This document shows, one piece after another, positions 1-7,803 of a DNA stretch of 24,821 nt. Source of the DNA: Alphaproteobacteria bacterium (lineage in GTDB: Bacteria; Pseudomonadota; Alphaproteobacteria; SHVP01); contig SHVP01000030.1 of assembly GCA_009694165.1 (NCBI GenBank), positions 1 to 24,821 on the forward strand, given 5' to 3'. The notes under the pieces were generated by a model that saw only the letters and a program-made list of their open reading frames with translations, did not search any database and had not been told where the DNA came from. Position 1 is the first letter of the stretch; every line of letters begins with the position of its first letter. A program made the translations under genes and the position numbers.

Positions 1-647
1 AAGACGAAGCCGTCGCGTTCGACCACCTCGCTAGACGCATAGGCGATGGCCTGCCTGAACATCGGCCCGTCGACCGCGACGGTGTGGAACTCGCCGTGCT
101 CGCCGCATGGATCGACTGCGGGTGGCAGTTGGGCGAGCAGCGCCGCGTCGAACCGACGCCCGGCGAAGGTGCGATCGAGATGGCGAGGGTCGATGCAGGT
201 GAGCGCCGCCCGCATCCCTTACGCGATCATTTCGCGAGCCAACACCGACGTATCGCGTCCCCACAAGGGAAACAGCGCCACCATTCCGGCCTTCGCCAAC
301 TAGCGTTCGCGGTAGGTGCGGATGTCCGCCAGGAAGAGATCGCCAAAGACGACGTGCCGGATACCCACCGCCGCGGCGTGCGCCATCGCTTCGGCCATCG
401 CCGCTTCGTAGGTCTCGTTGGGACAGGGATAAGGAATAGCCACCTTGGTGAGCGGCAGGTCGGCCGCCGCCGCCTGCCGATCAAGCAGCGTTTTACGCAC
501 TCCATGCATGGCGACGCGGCCGAACTGGAGATTGATCGTGGTCAACAAGCCGACGATATCGGCCACGCCGTCGCGGCGCGCGACGTGCAGGGCATAGGCG
601 CTGTCCTTGCCGCTGCTCCACACCAATAGGGCCGGCGGCGGGGCCAT
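1..647 (-). pseudogene. Dph6-like PP-loop ATPase, interrupted by two in-frame stops (3' end off the window)
   Basis: The frame starts at ATG 647 and encodes an ATP_bind_4 / diphthine-ammonia-ligase-like protein of the PP-loop ATP pyrophosphatase family; the role of bacterial members is unclear. The PP-loop SSGKDSAYAL lies at about residues 10-19. Translation reaches ADIRTYRER and meets TAG (300-302), where relatives commonly have Gln before 'LA..G'. The same frame then continues LAKAGMVALFPLWGRDTS and meets TAA (219-221). After that it runs open to the window edge and contains the conserved C-terminal DPCGEHGEFHT...DGPMF segment. No frameshift is needed: all recognisable family sequence is in one frame, split only by two nonsense codons. 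The start lies two bases after the recR stop, so it is the last gene of the dnaX-ybaB-recR transcript. Family assignment is firm. Whether the stops are real mutations or sequence errors cannot be told here. Confidence 0.85.
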
Positions 648-649
648 TG

Positions 650-1243
650 CTAGACCGGTCGGCGCGCCTTCAGCGCCGCCGACAGCGTGCCATCATCGAG
701 ATAGTCGAGTTCCCCACCCACCGGAACGCCGTGCGCCAGGCGGGACACGATGACCCCGCAATCGGCCAGACGATCGGTCACGTAGTGAGCCGTCGTCTGC
801 CCCTCGACGGTCGCGTTGGTGGCGAGAATGACCTCTTTCACCGCCCCTTCGCGTGCCCGCTGGACCAGCGAGACGATGCGCAGATCTTCGGGGCCGATGC
901 CATCCAATGCCGATAGGGTCCCACCGAGCACGTGAAACTGTCCGCGAAAGATTCCCGCCCGCTCGAGCGCCCACAAGTCGGCCACGTCTTCCACCACGCA
1001 AAGGATCCCGCGGTCGCGGCGGGGGTCGCTGCAGATCCCGCATGGATCGGCCGTGTCGACGTTGCCGCACACCGAACAAATGCGGGCGGTTTCGGCCACG
1101 GCAGAAAGGGCGGCGATCAGCGGCACCAACGCCGCTTCACGTCGTTTCAGCAGTTGCAACACGACGCGGCGGGCCGAGCGCGGCCCCAGGCCAGGCAGCC
1201 GCGCAAGCAACTGAACGAGACGCTCGATTTCCGCACCGACCAC
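650..1243 (-). CDS. recR: Recombination mediator protein RecR
   Basis: This 197-residue protein has normal RecR length. RecR acts with RecF and RecO to load RecA on SSB-coated single-stranded DNA at gaps. An N-terminal helix-hairpin-helix ([20 protein letters not shown], about 13-32) is followed by a four-cysteine zinc finger (C56, C59, C68, C71) and a Toprim domain beginning at LCVVE (about 81-85). The C-terminal [16 protein letters not shown] segment is characteristic of RecR. The start is GTG at 1243, 11 bases after the ybaB stop. The order dnaX-ybaB-recR is a conserved bacterial cluster. Confidence 0.97.
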   Translation of the reverse strand: MVGAEIERLVQLLARLPGLGPRSARRVVLQLLKRREAALVPLIAALSAVAETARICSVCGNVDTADPCGICSDPRRDRGILCVVEDVADLWALERAGIFRGQFHVLGGTLSALDGIGPEDLRIVSLVQRAREGAVKEVILATNATVEGQTTAHYVTDRLADCGVIVSRLAHGVPVGGELDYLDDGTLSAALKARRPV

Positions 1244-1254
1244 GAAAGGCCCGC

Positions 1255-1578
1255 TTAGAACGGCAGCTTGAAGTTGCCGGGAAGACTCAGACCGCCGGTA
1301 ACTTTCTTCATCTCGTCGGCGACATATTGCTCGATCTTGGCGCGGGCCTCGTTGTGGGCGGCCAGGACCAGATCCTCGAGCATCTCACTGTCCTCCGGCC
1401 GCAGCAATGTTGGGTCGACGCGCAGCCGCCGCATGTCGCCCTTGCCCGAGAGAACCACCTCAACCAACCCGCCGCCGGACTTTCCCGCAATCTCCACGCG
1501 ATCGAGCGCCGCCTGAAACTCGGCCATGCGGGCCTGCATTTCCTGGGCCTGCTTCATCATCTGGCCGAGATTCTTCAT
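1255..1578 (-). CDS. ybaB: YbaB/EbfC family nucleoid-associated protein
   Basis: This 107-residue protein starts [18 protein letters not shown], the typical N-terminal helix of the YbaB/EbfC DNA-binding family, and contains the family core [22 protein letters not shown] (about 36-56). Members form tweezer-like dimers that bind DNA and are thought to affect nucleoid structure or recombination. The ATG at 1578 overlaps the dnaX stop in an ATGA arrangement, and a purine-rich GGAGAGGA sits just upstream inside dnaX, which fixes the start. The frame is open far upstream, but that part is antisense-free shadow of dnaX in another frame and is not coding. Confidence 0.96.
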   Translation of the reverse strand: MKNLGQMMKQAQEMQARMAEFQAALDRVEIAGKSGGGLVEVVLSGKGDMRRLRVDPTLLRPEDSEMLEDLVLAAHNEARAKIEQYVADEMKKVTGGLSLPGNFKLPF

Positions 1579-3353
1579 TGGGCGTCCTCTCCGGCTGGCC
1601 CGTCGATTTGAGCACCGGGTTCGGCGAACGGCGCATCCTCGGCCGGCACCGTACCGGCCGGACGTTCGCCTTCGCGCACTTCGCGGATCCTTGCGCCGGG
1701 AAAGGCTGCCATCACCGCCTTGACCAACGGATAGGTCTCGGCCTCGGCGCGTCGTTGCGCATCGGCGGCGTCGCGTTGCTGCTGCAGCGTCGCCTGACCT
1801 TGGCCCTGCGACACCGTGATGACCCAACGCGTGCCGGTTTCGCGGTTGAGAAACTTCATCAGCTGGGTCGGTAGACGAGCCGGCGCACCTTCGGTCAGCC
1901 GCAGCTCGATCCGGCCAGGCTCGAAATGCACGAGATGGACGTTGGCGACCAGATGGCTGCGCAAGATGTACTCGGTCTTGCGCTCGGCCAGTTCGACCAC
2001 GTCGCGATAGCTGCGGAGCACGGGCAGCGCCGCCGCCACAGGCGTCGGTTCGGGCGCCGGACGAGCCATCGGCGCCGTCGCGGCGCCCGAGACGTTTACC
2101 GAGGCGAGCGGCCGGCCCGCTGCCGAGGCCGTTGGGCCCGCCGTCGATCCCGGGCGCGTTTCGCCCGGTCGCGGTAGGGCCGGCTGGGCCTCGCCGCCAA
2201 GCTGGCGGATAAGGTCCCCAGGGTTGGGCAGGGTCGCCGCATAGGCCAATCGAATCACGACCATCTCCAGGGCGGCCAGCGGCGAAGGCGCGATCTGAAC
2301 CTCGCCAAGACCTTTGAGCAGAAGCTGCCACGTCCGCGTCAGCTCGGCGATGGAGAGGCGCTCGGCGATCTCCTGACCGCGAACGCGCTCCGCCTCGGTC
2401 GCCGCGAGGTCGTCGGCAGCCGCTTTGGTGACCTTGAGCCGCGTCAGCCAGTGGGCAAATTCGAGCAAGTCCTGGATCAAGGCGACCGGGTCAGCGCCAT
2501 GGCTATAGAGCGGACGCACGATCTCCAGCGCCGCCGGCAGATCGCCGCGCATGATCTGGTCGAACAGGTCGATCACCATGGCGCGGTCGGCCAAGCCGAG
2601 CATGTCCTTGACCTGCTCTTCGGTGACGCCGTCCTGCGAAAAGGAGATGGCCTGATCGAGCAGCGATTGGGCGTCGCGCACCGATCCCTCGGCTGCCCGG
2701 GCAATGAGCGACAAGGCCGCGATCTCGGCCTTGACCTTTTCCTTTTCGGCAATGGTCGCGAGGTGACGGATCAATGCCTCGGCGTCGATGCGCCGCAGAT
2801 CGAAGCGTTGGCAACGCGACAGCACCGTCACCGGGACCTTGCGGATCTCGGTGGTCGCAAAGATGAACTTCACGTGCGGCGGCGGCTCCTCCAGCGTTTT
2901 CAGGAGCGCGGTGAACGCCCCTGTCGACAGCATGTGGACTTCGTCGATGATGTAGACCTTGTAGCGCCCGGTCGCCGGCAGGTAGCGCACTTTGCCGATG
3001 ATCTCGCGGATATTGGCGACGCCGGTGTGGCTGGCGGCGTCGATCTCCAGCACGTCGAGGTGGCGATCTTCGGCGATGGCGCGGCATTGCTCGCATTGGC
3101 TGCAGGGCGTGATAGTCGGACGGCCCTTGCCGTCCGGGCCGACGCAGTTGAGGGCGCGGGCGATGATCCGCGCGGTCGTCGTCTTGCCGACTCCCCGCAC
3201 CCCGGTCAGGATGAACGCATGGGCGATGCGACCGGTCTCGAACGCGTTGGCCAGCGTCCGGACCATCGCCTCTTGGCCGATGAGGTCGGCGAAAGTCGAG
3301 GGCCGGTATTTCCGGGCTAGAACGAGATAGGTGGCGGCAGCGTCAGTCGGCAT
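1575..3353 (-). CDS. dnaX: DNA polymerase III subunit gamma/tau
   Basis: This 592-residue clamp-loader ATPase of the replicative polymerase opens and loads the beta sliding clamp. The AAA+ module has Walker A GVRGVGKTTT (51-60), a zinc-binding cysteine set (C70, C84, C87, C90), Walker B YIIDEVH (about 134-140), sensor 1 FATTE (about 165-169) and the SRC trans-arginine motif soon after. Domain III extends to about residue 380. An Ala/Pro-rich linker and a tau-type C-terminal domain (RSYRDVVELAERKTEYILRSHLVANVHLVHFEPGRIELRL...) follow. I see no A-rich slippery run like that used by E. coli to make gamma. It is preceded by the SRP RNA gene and overlaps ybaB by four bases. The start is ATG 3353. 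Confidence 0.97.
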   Translation of the reverse strand: MPTDAAATYLVLARKYRPSTFADLIGQEAMVRTLANAFETGRIAHAFILTGVRGVGKTTTARIIARALNCVGPDGKGRPTITPCSQCEQCRAIAEDRHLDVLEIDAASHTGVANIREIIGKVRYLPATGRYKVYIIDEVHMLSTGAFTALLKTLEEPPPHVKFIFATTEIRKVPVTVLSRCQRFDLRRIDAEALIRHLATIAEKEKVKAEIAALSLIARAAEGSVRDAQSLLDQAISFSQDGVTEEQVKDMLGLADRAMVIDLFDQIMRGDLPAALEIVRPLYSHGADPVALIQDLLEFAHWLTRLKVTKAAADDLAATEAERVRGQEIAERLSIAELTRTWQLLLKGLGEVQIAPSPLAALEMVVIRLAYAATLPNPGDLIRQLGGEAQPALPRPGETRPGSTAGPTASAAGRPLASVNVSGAATAPMARPAPEPTPVAAALPVLRSYRDVVELAERKTEYILRSHLVANVHLVHFEPGRIELRLTEGAPARLPTQLMKFLNRETGTRWVITVSQGQGQATLQQQRDAADAQRRAEAETYPLVKAVMAAFPGARIREVREGERPAGTVPAEDAPFAEPGAQIDGPAGEDAQ

Positions 3354-3376
3354 CCGGCGTCAGAAGCTAGGGCTGC

Positions 3377-3392
3377 GGCGCCCTGGGGCGCC
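3377..3392 (-). terminator. Perfect GC hairpin between the SRP RNA and dnaX
   Basis: A GGCGCC / GGCGCC perfect inverted repeat with a four-base loop lies 3' of the SRP RNA and 24 bases before the dnaX start. No T-run follows on the minus strand, so it is not a canonical intrinsic terminator. It may act as a processing or attenuation element separating ffs from dnaX. The hairpin is seen directly; its role is inferred. Confidence 0.35.
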
Positions 3393-3403
3393 AGTGGTGG
3401 CAG

Positions 3404-3503
3404 GCGGGAGGCTGGATCGACGACCCAGAAGCGACTCGTTACGGCTGCTTCCTTCCGGACCTGACCGGGTTGGCGAGCGCCGCTGTCCGCCGCCAACCTC
3501 CCG
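3404..3503 (-). ncRNA. ffs: Signal recognition particle RNA (4.5S, small bacterial type)
   Basis: On the minus strand the SRP RNA apical core GGTCAGGTCCGGAAGGAAGC, the Ffh-binding domain IV with GGAA tetraloop context, lies at about 3444-3467. Flanking arms pair as a long hairpin: 5' GGGAGGTTGG (3502-3493) with 3' CCAGCCTCCC (3415-3406), and inner arms GCGCTCGCCAACCC near the core. The ends are set from this outer pairing and the upstream -10 box and are good to a few bases. The RNA binds Ffh to target membrane and secreted proteins co-translationally. Its place directly upstream of dnaX is common in alphaproteobacteria. Confidence 0.95.
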
Positions 3504-3508
3504 GCCGG

Positions 3509-3539
3509 ACTATAGCATCGGTCGTCTGAGGTTGCCGAA
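3509..3539 (-). promoter_or_regulatory. Probable promoter of the SRP RNA
   Basis: On the minus strand a TATAGT -10 box (3514-3509) sits seven bases before the predicted RNA 5' end GGGAGG at about 3502. The -35 region (CGGCAA or TTCGGC, about 3532-3539) is a poor match to TTGACA. This promoter would drive the SRP RNA and possibly dnaX onward. Confidence 0.6.
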
Positions 3540-3585
3540 GAGGTTTGCCCGTCTCGGCCGGGTGTGTCAGGCTGTTTCACATCCA

Positions 3586-4590
3586 ATGCTGTTCGATAGT
3601 GCCCGTTTCGTCGGCAACACGTTTGCCGGCAGCCATCTCGACCGTGCCGCCCACCATCGCAGCGACCCTGTTTGGCTGGCCGCCCGCCGGCGGGTGCCGG
3701 CGACCCGCTTCCTGCTGCTGTGGCACCTCAAGGCGGCGGTCCGGAGCGACACCCTCGGCACCCGCTTGGCCTGGGTCTCCGCCGACGACGTCGGGAAATT
3801 TGGCCTGATCGATGCGCCGACGATTTTCCTCGGCCTCGATCGCGACGACGCGTATTTCGCTATCGACGCCTCGGTGCTGGCTCCCGTCACCGCCGAACCC
3901 CCGTCGCTCTCCGACCGGCTGGCGTTCGAGGAGGCCCGCGCCTTGGCGCCGCGCGTGCCGCGCGGCGAAGCGGCGATCGTCGCCCAGGCGCGAGCCGTCC
4001 TCGACTGGCACGCCCGGCATCGCTTCTGTTCGGTTTGCGGCGCCCCCAGCCTCGCCCACGACGCCGGCTATGTGCGCCGCTGCACCAGCACGACGTGCGG
4101 GGCCCAGAACTTTCCGCGCACCGACCCGGTCGTGATCATGCTGGTCGCGCACGGCGAAACATGCCTGCTTGGCCGTCAAAAACGCTTTCCGACCGGCATG
4201 TACTCGACCTTGGCCGGCTTCATCGAACCGGGCGAATCGATCGAGGAGGCGGTCCGGCGTGAAGTGTTCGAGGAGGCGGGCGTCCGCGTTGGTGCGGTGC
4301 GCTACCACTCCTCGCAGCCGTGGCCTTATCCGTCGTCCTTGATGATCGGTTGCTTGGCCGAGGCGGCCAGCACGGAGATCACCGTCGACGACTCCGAGAT
4401 CGAACATGCCTGCTGGGTGGATCGCGCAACGGTTCGCACCGCGATCGAACGCATCACCCGCGCGGCGGCCGACCCGTTTTCAAAGCCAGGCAGCGTCGAG
4501 GGCGTCGGATCGATCGGATTGATCGTTCCCGCCCCGATGGCGATCGCCCATCAACTGCTGCGCTGGTGGGCGGTGGAAGCGCCGACCTGA
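3586..4590 (+). CDS. nudC: NAD(+)/NADH pyrophosphatase (Nudix)
   Basis: This 334-residue NudC hydrolyses NADH/NAD+ to NMN(H) and AMP and in some bacteria removes NAD caps from RNA. An N-terminal domain (about 1-140) is followed by a zinc ribbon (C148, C151, C166, C171). The Nudix box GX5EX7REVXEEXGV lies at 211-233 (GFIEPGESIEEAVRREVFEEAGV), and the NudC hallmark SQPWPYPSSLM follows at about 243-253. The ATG at 3586 is chosen because the frame upstream runs through the SRP RNA and dnaX 5' region. Its last 40 bases overlap the 3' end of pheA on the other strand. Confidence 0.94.
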   Translation: MLFDSARFVGNTFAGSHLDRAAHHRSDPVWLAARRRVPATRFLLLWHLKAAVRSDTLGTRLAWVSADDVGKFGLIDAPTIFLGLDRDDAYFAIDASVLAPVTAEPPSLSDRLAFEEARALAPRVPRGEAAIVAQARAVLDWHARHRFCSVCGAPSLAHDAGYVRRCTSTTCGAQNFPRTDPVVIMLVAHGETCLLGRQKRFPTGMYSTLAGFIEPGESIEEAVRREVFEEAGVRVGAVRYHSSQPWPYPSSLMIGCLAEAASTEITVDDSEIEHACWVDRATVRTAIERITRAAADPFSKPGSVEGVGSIGLIVPAPMAIAHQLLRWWAVEAPT

Positions 4591-5447
4591 TCCCAGGCGA
4601 GACCGCGAAACGGATGGGCAGGGTAGACGCCGAGGATCTTCAGCTTCGAGGTGAAGAAGTGCAGTTCCTCGAGCGCTAGACTCACGTTCTTTTCGTCGGG
4701 ATGTCCTTCGATGTCGGCGTAGAACTGCGTCGCCGTGAAGCTGCCGCCGAGTTGGTAGCTTTCCAGCTTCGTCATGTTGACGCCGTTGGTGGCGAATCCG
4801 CCCATCGCCTTGTAGAGCGCCGCCGGAACGTTGCGGACCTGGAACACGAACGTTGTGATCGCCGGGCCGCTGCCGACGGCCGGCCGCAGCGCCTGCCGCG
4901 CCATGACCACGAAGCGGGTGGTGTTATGGCTCGCGTCTTCGACGTCCCGCCGCAGGATGTCGAGACCATAGATTTCCGCCGCCAACTCGGAGGCGATGGC
5001 GGCGACACCCTTGTCCTTATGGGCGGCAACATCCTGCGCCGCGCCCGCGGTATCGGCGTGAACCTCCGCCGTCAGGCCCAACTCGCGCACCAGATTGCGA
5101 CACTGGCCGAGCGCATGGACGTGGCTGCGTACGACCTTGAGATCGCCGAGCTTGGCTCCGTGCACCCCTAGCAGGCAGTGGCTGACCCGCAGAAACTGCT
5201 CGGCGACGATGAACAAGCCTGATTCCGGCATCAGGCGATGGATGTCGGCGACGCGCCCGGCCACGGTGTTCTCGACCGGGATCATGGCGAGCCGTGCACG
5301 GCCTTGCGTTACCACGTCGAACACGTCCTCGAAGGCTTGGCAGGGCATTACCGCCATGGCGGGATAGGCCTGACGGCAGGCGAGGTGCGAATAGGCGCCC
5401 GGCACGCCTTGGAACGCAATCGTGTTGTCCGGATTGTTGCTCGCCAT
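4551..5447 (-). CDS. pheA: Prephenate dehydratase with ACT domain
   Basis: This 298-residue monofunctional enzyme, with no chorismate mutase domain, converts prephenate to phenylpyruvate in phenylalanine synthesis. The PDT domain begins at TIAFQGVPGAYSHLA (9-23) and carries the catalytic TTRF motif at 176-179. An ACT domain follows (about 198-280) with KLESYQLGGSFTATQFYADIEGHP, the variant of the Phe-binding ESRP region typical of alphaproteobacteria, so feedback inhibition by Phe is expected. The start ATG 5447 lies 16 bases after the kdsB stop, implying co-transcription. The family core ends near YPAHPFRG; the last 15 or so residues extend into the nudC overlap. Confidence 0.95.
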   Translation of the reverse strand: MASNNPDNTIAFQGVPGAYSHLACRQAYPAMAVMPCQAFEDVFDVVTQGRARLAMIPVENTVAGRVADIHRLMPESGLFIVAEQFLRVSHCLLGVHGAKLGDLKVVRSHVHALGQCRNLVRELGLTAEVHADTAGAAQDVAAHKDKGVAAIASELAAEIYGLDILRRDVEDASHNTTRFVVMARQALRPAVGSGPAITTFVFQVRNVPAALYKAMGGFATNGVNMTKLESYQLGGSFTATQFYADIEGHPDEKNVSLALEELHFFTSKLKILGVYPAHPFRGLAWDQVGASTAHQRSS

Positions 5448-5463
5448 GGTCCGCGCCAGAAAA

Positions 5464-6205
5464 TCAATAACCCGGGCGCAGGGCAGCCCGGACTCGCTCG
5501 AGGTCGGCCGGAGTATCGACACCGAGCGGAATCGTGTCAACGCGTGCGGCCATGATGCAGAAACCTGCTTCGAGCGCACGCAACTGCTCCAACCGCTCGC
5601 ATCGCTCCAGCACGCCCGGCGGCAGCGCGACGAAGCGCTCCAGAGCCGCGCGCCGGAAGGCATAAATGCCGATGTCGTGGTAGAACGGGCCGGCGCCGCC
5701 AGGAACCGGATTTTGCAAGAAATAGAGCGCGCGGCCCTGCCGCCCGCCGGCCGGGATCGCCACGGCCGCCTTGACGACGTTCGGATTGCCGAGCTCGGCC
5801 GGATCGACAATCTCGGCCACCGCCGTTCCGATGTGGGTGGCCGGATCGTCGAGCAAGCGCGTCGCCGCGCCGATGGTCGCGGGTTCGATCGTGGGGACGT
5901 CGCCCTGCAGATTGACCACACGGTCGAACCCGCCGCACCCGGTCGGTCCGCGCCATGGCCTGGGCGATCCGGTCCGAGCCAGTCGGCAGATCAGGATCGG
6001 TGAGAACGGCCTCGCCTCCGACGGCACGAATCGCATCGGCGATGGCCCCGTCGGCACAAGCGACCACGACCGGGCCGAGGCCGGCCGCCATCGCGCGCTG
6101 CCCGACATGCACGATCATCGGCCGGCCGGCGATGTCGGCGAGCGGCTTGTTGGGAAGCCGGGTCGCCGCCAGCCGGGCCGGAATGAGAACGATGGTGGAG
6201 GGCAC
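5464..6205 (-). pseudogene. kdsB: 3-deoxy-manno-octulosonate cytidylyltransferase, split by a frameshift
   Basis: KdsB activates Kdo as CMP-Kdo for lipopolysaccharide inner core synthesis. The N-terminal half is in one frame: [34 protein letters not shown], then the [13 protein letters not shown] segment. The C-terminal half, from [21 protein letters not shown] through [23 protein letters not shown] and [11 protein letters not shown] to the stop, is in the next frame. Removing one G from the GGG at 5938-5940 (minus strand) joins them as [18 protein letters not shown], exactly the family spacing, giving 246 residues, the normal length. The likely start is GTG 6205, since family sequence begins there; an in-frame ATG at 6289 would add 28 unrelated residues. 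kdsB is usually essential where Kdo is made, so a base-calling error is a serious alternative to true loss. Confidence 0.88.
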
Positions 6206-6337
6206 GCGCCGCTTGCCGTCGCACGGGGAGCCGGTCGCGTGACAAATTGCCGCGCGCCGGCAGGTTTTCGCAGGATACCATGCAAGCAATTGAAATGATT
6301 ACGGAATTGTTGTTGGCCTGCCGCTAGCCTAGGCGCC
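6206..6337. other. kdsB / cytochrome c divergent intergenic region, kdsB-proximal part
   Basis: This non-coding stretch is more AT-rich around 6261-6315 than its surroundings. I see no convincing sigma-70 promoter with good spacing, no RNA gene and no ORF with family similarity. Promoters for both divergent genes are expected in 6206-6437. Confidence 0.4.
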
Positions 6338-6370
6338 GATGGCGGCGCGGTGGCGGCGCGGTGGCGGCGC
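6338..6370. repeat. Three tandem copies of an 11-bp unit
   Basis: Three back-to-back copies of GGTGGCGGCGC (the first copy starts GA instead of GG) lie at 6338-6348, 6349-6359 and 6360-6370, followed by a partial copy. They sit in the divergent region between kdsB and the cytochrome c gene. Such a short GC repeat could arise by slippage; no function is evident. Confidence 0.85.
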
Positions 6371-6384
6371 GGCGGCGAGTTGCG

Positions 6385-6412
6385 AACCCTAGGGTTTTCG
6401 CCGATATTCGGC
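6385..6412. promoter_or_regulatory. Palindrome and inverted repeat upstream of the cytochrome c gene
   Basis: A perfect 12-bp palindrome AACCCTAGGGTT (6385-6396) is followed by GCCGA-TAT-TCGGC (6400-6412). Both lie 25 to 53 bases before the cytochrome c start. Either could be an operator for a dimeric regulator. They do not match an FNR/FixK box, and chance cannot be excluded. Confidence 0.3.
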
Positions 6413-6437
6413 CGCTCTAGTTCGCTGGGTGAAGCTG

Positions 6438-6977
6438 ATGGACCTTTATGAAATCAATCGCATCGGGGGCGCGATCCTTGCCACCATGCTGTTCGTTTTC
6501 GTCGTCGCCAAGGTGGCTGACGGGGTCATCGCCCCCGCCAAGCTGGCGAGCCAAGTCTACGGCATCATCAACGTCGAGGAAGAGGCGGGAGCCAAGGGCG
6601 GACCGGAGCCCGCGGCTGCTCCGCTGCCGGTGCTGCTTGCCGCGGCCAATGCTGACGAAGGGGCCAAGGCGGCGAAGAAATGTGCCTCCTGTCACACCTT
6701 CGAAAAAGGCGGCGCCAACAAGGTTGGCCCCAACCTTTACGGCATCCTCGGGTCCAACCGGGCGCGTACGGCCGATTTTGCCTATTCCGGGGCAATGAAG
6801 AGCTCCGGCGGCACCTGGCATTATGCCGACATCGACGCGTTCATCCGCTCGCCCCGGGACGGCGTCCCCGGCACGAAGATGACCTTCGCCGGCATCCGCA
6901 GCGCCCAGGAACGCGCCAACCTGATCGCCTATTTGCGCCGCCAGCACGATTCGGCGCCGGCCCTCCCCAGCCCGTAA
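6438..6977 (+). CDS. Membrane-anchored c-type cytochrome (CycM-like)
   Basis: This 179-residue electron carrier has an N-terminal membrane anchor (about 9-30, GGAILATMLFVFVVAKVADGVI), an Ala/Pro-rich linker and one class I cytochrome c domain. The heme motif is CASCH (82-86), GPNLYGI follows at 97-103, and the distal Met ligand is in PGTKMTF (M148). It would face the periplasm and pass electrons between the bc1 complex and a terminal oxidase, as CycM-type proteins do. ATG 6438 is preferred because MDLYEINRIGGAIL matches family N-termini; an in-frame GTG nine bases earlier is the alternative. It is divergent from kdsB, and hisN follows 43 bases downstream. Confidence 0.92.
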   Translation: MDLYEINRIGGAILATMLFVFVVAKVADGVIAPAKLASQVYGIINVEEEAGAKGGPEPAAAPLPVLLAAANADEGAKAAKKCASCHTFEKGGANKVGPNLYGILGSNRARTADFAYSGAMKSSGGTWHYADIDAFIRSPRDGVPGTKMTFAGIRSAQERANLIAYLRRQHDSAPALPSP

Positions 6978-6991
6978 GTAACTTTGTTGCA

Positions 6992-7007
6992 GGCCCGGGT
7001 GCGGGCC
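6992..7007 (+). terminator. GC hairpin between cytochrome c gene and hisN
   Basis: GGCCCG-GGTG-CGGGCC forms a perfect six-pair stem 15 bases after the cytochrome c stop and 13 bases before the hisN ATG. There is no T-tract, so it is at most a weak or Rho-assisted end, or a structure affecting hisN translation. Confidence 0.3.
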
Positions 7008-7020
7008 GTGACAATGGGCT

Positions 7021-7803
7021 ATGGCTGCGCGCCGCTGTTCCCCTGAATTTGTCGCCTTTGCTCACCGTTTGGCCGACGCTTCGGCGGGGCCCATTCGCCG
7101 CCACTTCCGCACGCCGTTCGTCGTCGACGCCAAATCCGACAACTCACCGGTCACCATCGCCGACCGCGAAGCGGAAACTGCAATCCGCCGTCTGATCGAA
7201 GCGACCTTTCCCGACCACGGCATCATCGGCGAGGAATTTGCCCCGACGCGCCCGCATGCACGCCATGTCTGGGTGCTCGATCCGATCGACGGCACCCGCG
7301 CCTTCGTCGCGGGCAAGCCGTTGTTCGGCACGCTGATCGCGTTGCTGGAAGAAGACGAACCGATCCTTGGCGTCATTGACCAACCCGTTCTTGGTGAACG
7401 CTGGATCGGCGCGCATGGATCGGTCACGACACTCAACGGGGCGCCGGTGCGCACGCGATCGGCCAAGGGTCTGGATCGCGCCCTGCTGAGCACGACGTCG
7501 CCCGAGATGTTCGTCGGCGCCGATGCCGAAGCCTTCGAGCGGCTGCGGCGACAGGTGGGCCAGAACCATTGGGGCGGCGACGCTTATGCCTATGGCCTCC
7601 TTGCCAGCGGCTTCATCGATGTCATCGTCGAGGCCCAGTTGAAGTTGCACGATTTCGCCGCCCTGGCCCCGGTGATCGAGGGTGCCGGCGGCCTGATCCG
7701 GGACTGGCGCGGCGATCCTCTGACCCGCGACAGCAATGGGTACGTCCTGGCTGTCGGCGATCCGTCCCTGCTGGCCGCCGCCGCCGCCGCGCTTACGGGT
7801 TAG
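7021..7803 (+). CDS. hisN: Histidinol-phosphatase, inositol monophosphatase family (HisN)
   Basis: This 260-residue Mg-dependent phosphatase fits the HisN subgroup, which performs the histidinol phosphate to histidinol step of histidine synthesis in actinobacteria and alphaproteobacteria. Metal-site motifs are GEE (70-72), DPIDGTRAFVAG (87-98, the DPIDGT(R/K)xF(V/I)xG form seen in HisN) and WGGDAYAYGLLASGFIDVIVEAQLKLHDFAALAPVIEGAGG (from about 191). The ATG at 7021 has only a weak ribosome site and follows a hairpin. General inositol-phosphate or CysQ-like activity is the alternative. Other his genes are not nearby. Confidence 0.88.
   Translation: MAARRCSPEFVAFAHRLADASAGPIRRHFRTPFVVDAKSDNSPVTIADREAETAIRRLIEATFPDHGIIGEEFAPTRPHARHVWVLDPIDGTRAFVAGKPLFGTLIALLEEDEPILGVIDQPVLGERWIGAHGSVTTLNGAPVRTRSAKGLDRALLSTTSPEMFVGADAEAFERLRRQVGQNHWGGDAYAYGLLASGFIDVIVEAQLKLHDFAALAPVIEGAGGLIRDWRGDPLTRDSNGYVLAVGDPSLLAAAAAALTG

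Noticed and set aside
1..647. Stop-codon recoding (e.g. pyrrolysine at TAG) in the Dph6-like gene
   Set aside because: Both TAG and TAA occur in the frame, and both end normal genes nearby, so recoding would not explain it.
1579..2331. Long upstream extension of the ybaB frame
   Set aside because: It lies wholly inside dnaX in another frame, reads as Arg/Gly/Ala-rich shadow, and the true ybaB start with ribosome site is at 1578.
2451..3320. 289-residue open frame on plus, antisense to dnaX
   Set aside because: High-GC mirror frame of a conserved gene; composition is His/Arg/Asp-rich with no recognisable domain.
5448..5921. Upstream extension of the pheA frame through kdsB
   Set aside because: It encodes Ser/Arg-rich shadow of kdsB; the PDT domain begins just after ATG 5447.
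5930..5950. Programmed frameshifting in kdsB
   Set aside because: No slippery heptamer, and programmed shifting is not known for this family; mutation or sequence error is simpler.
6338..6370. CRISPR-like repeat
   Set aside because: Units are 11 bases and abut with no spacers.
6992..7007. Intrinsic terminator after the cytochrome c gene
   Set aside because: Hairpin is strong but has no T-tract; listed only as a low-confidence structure.
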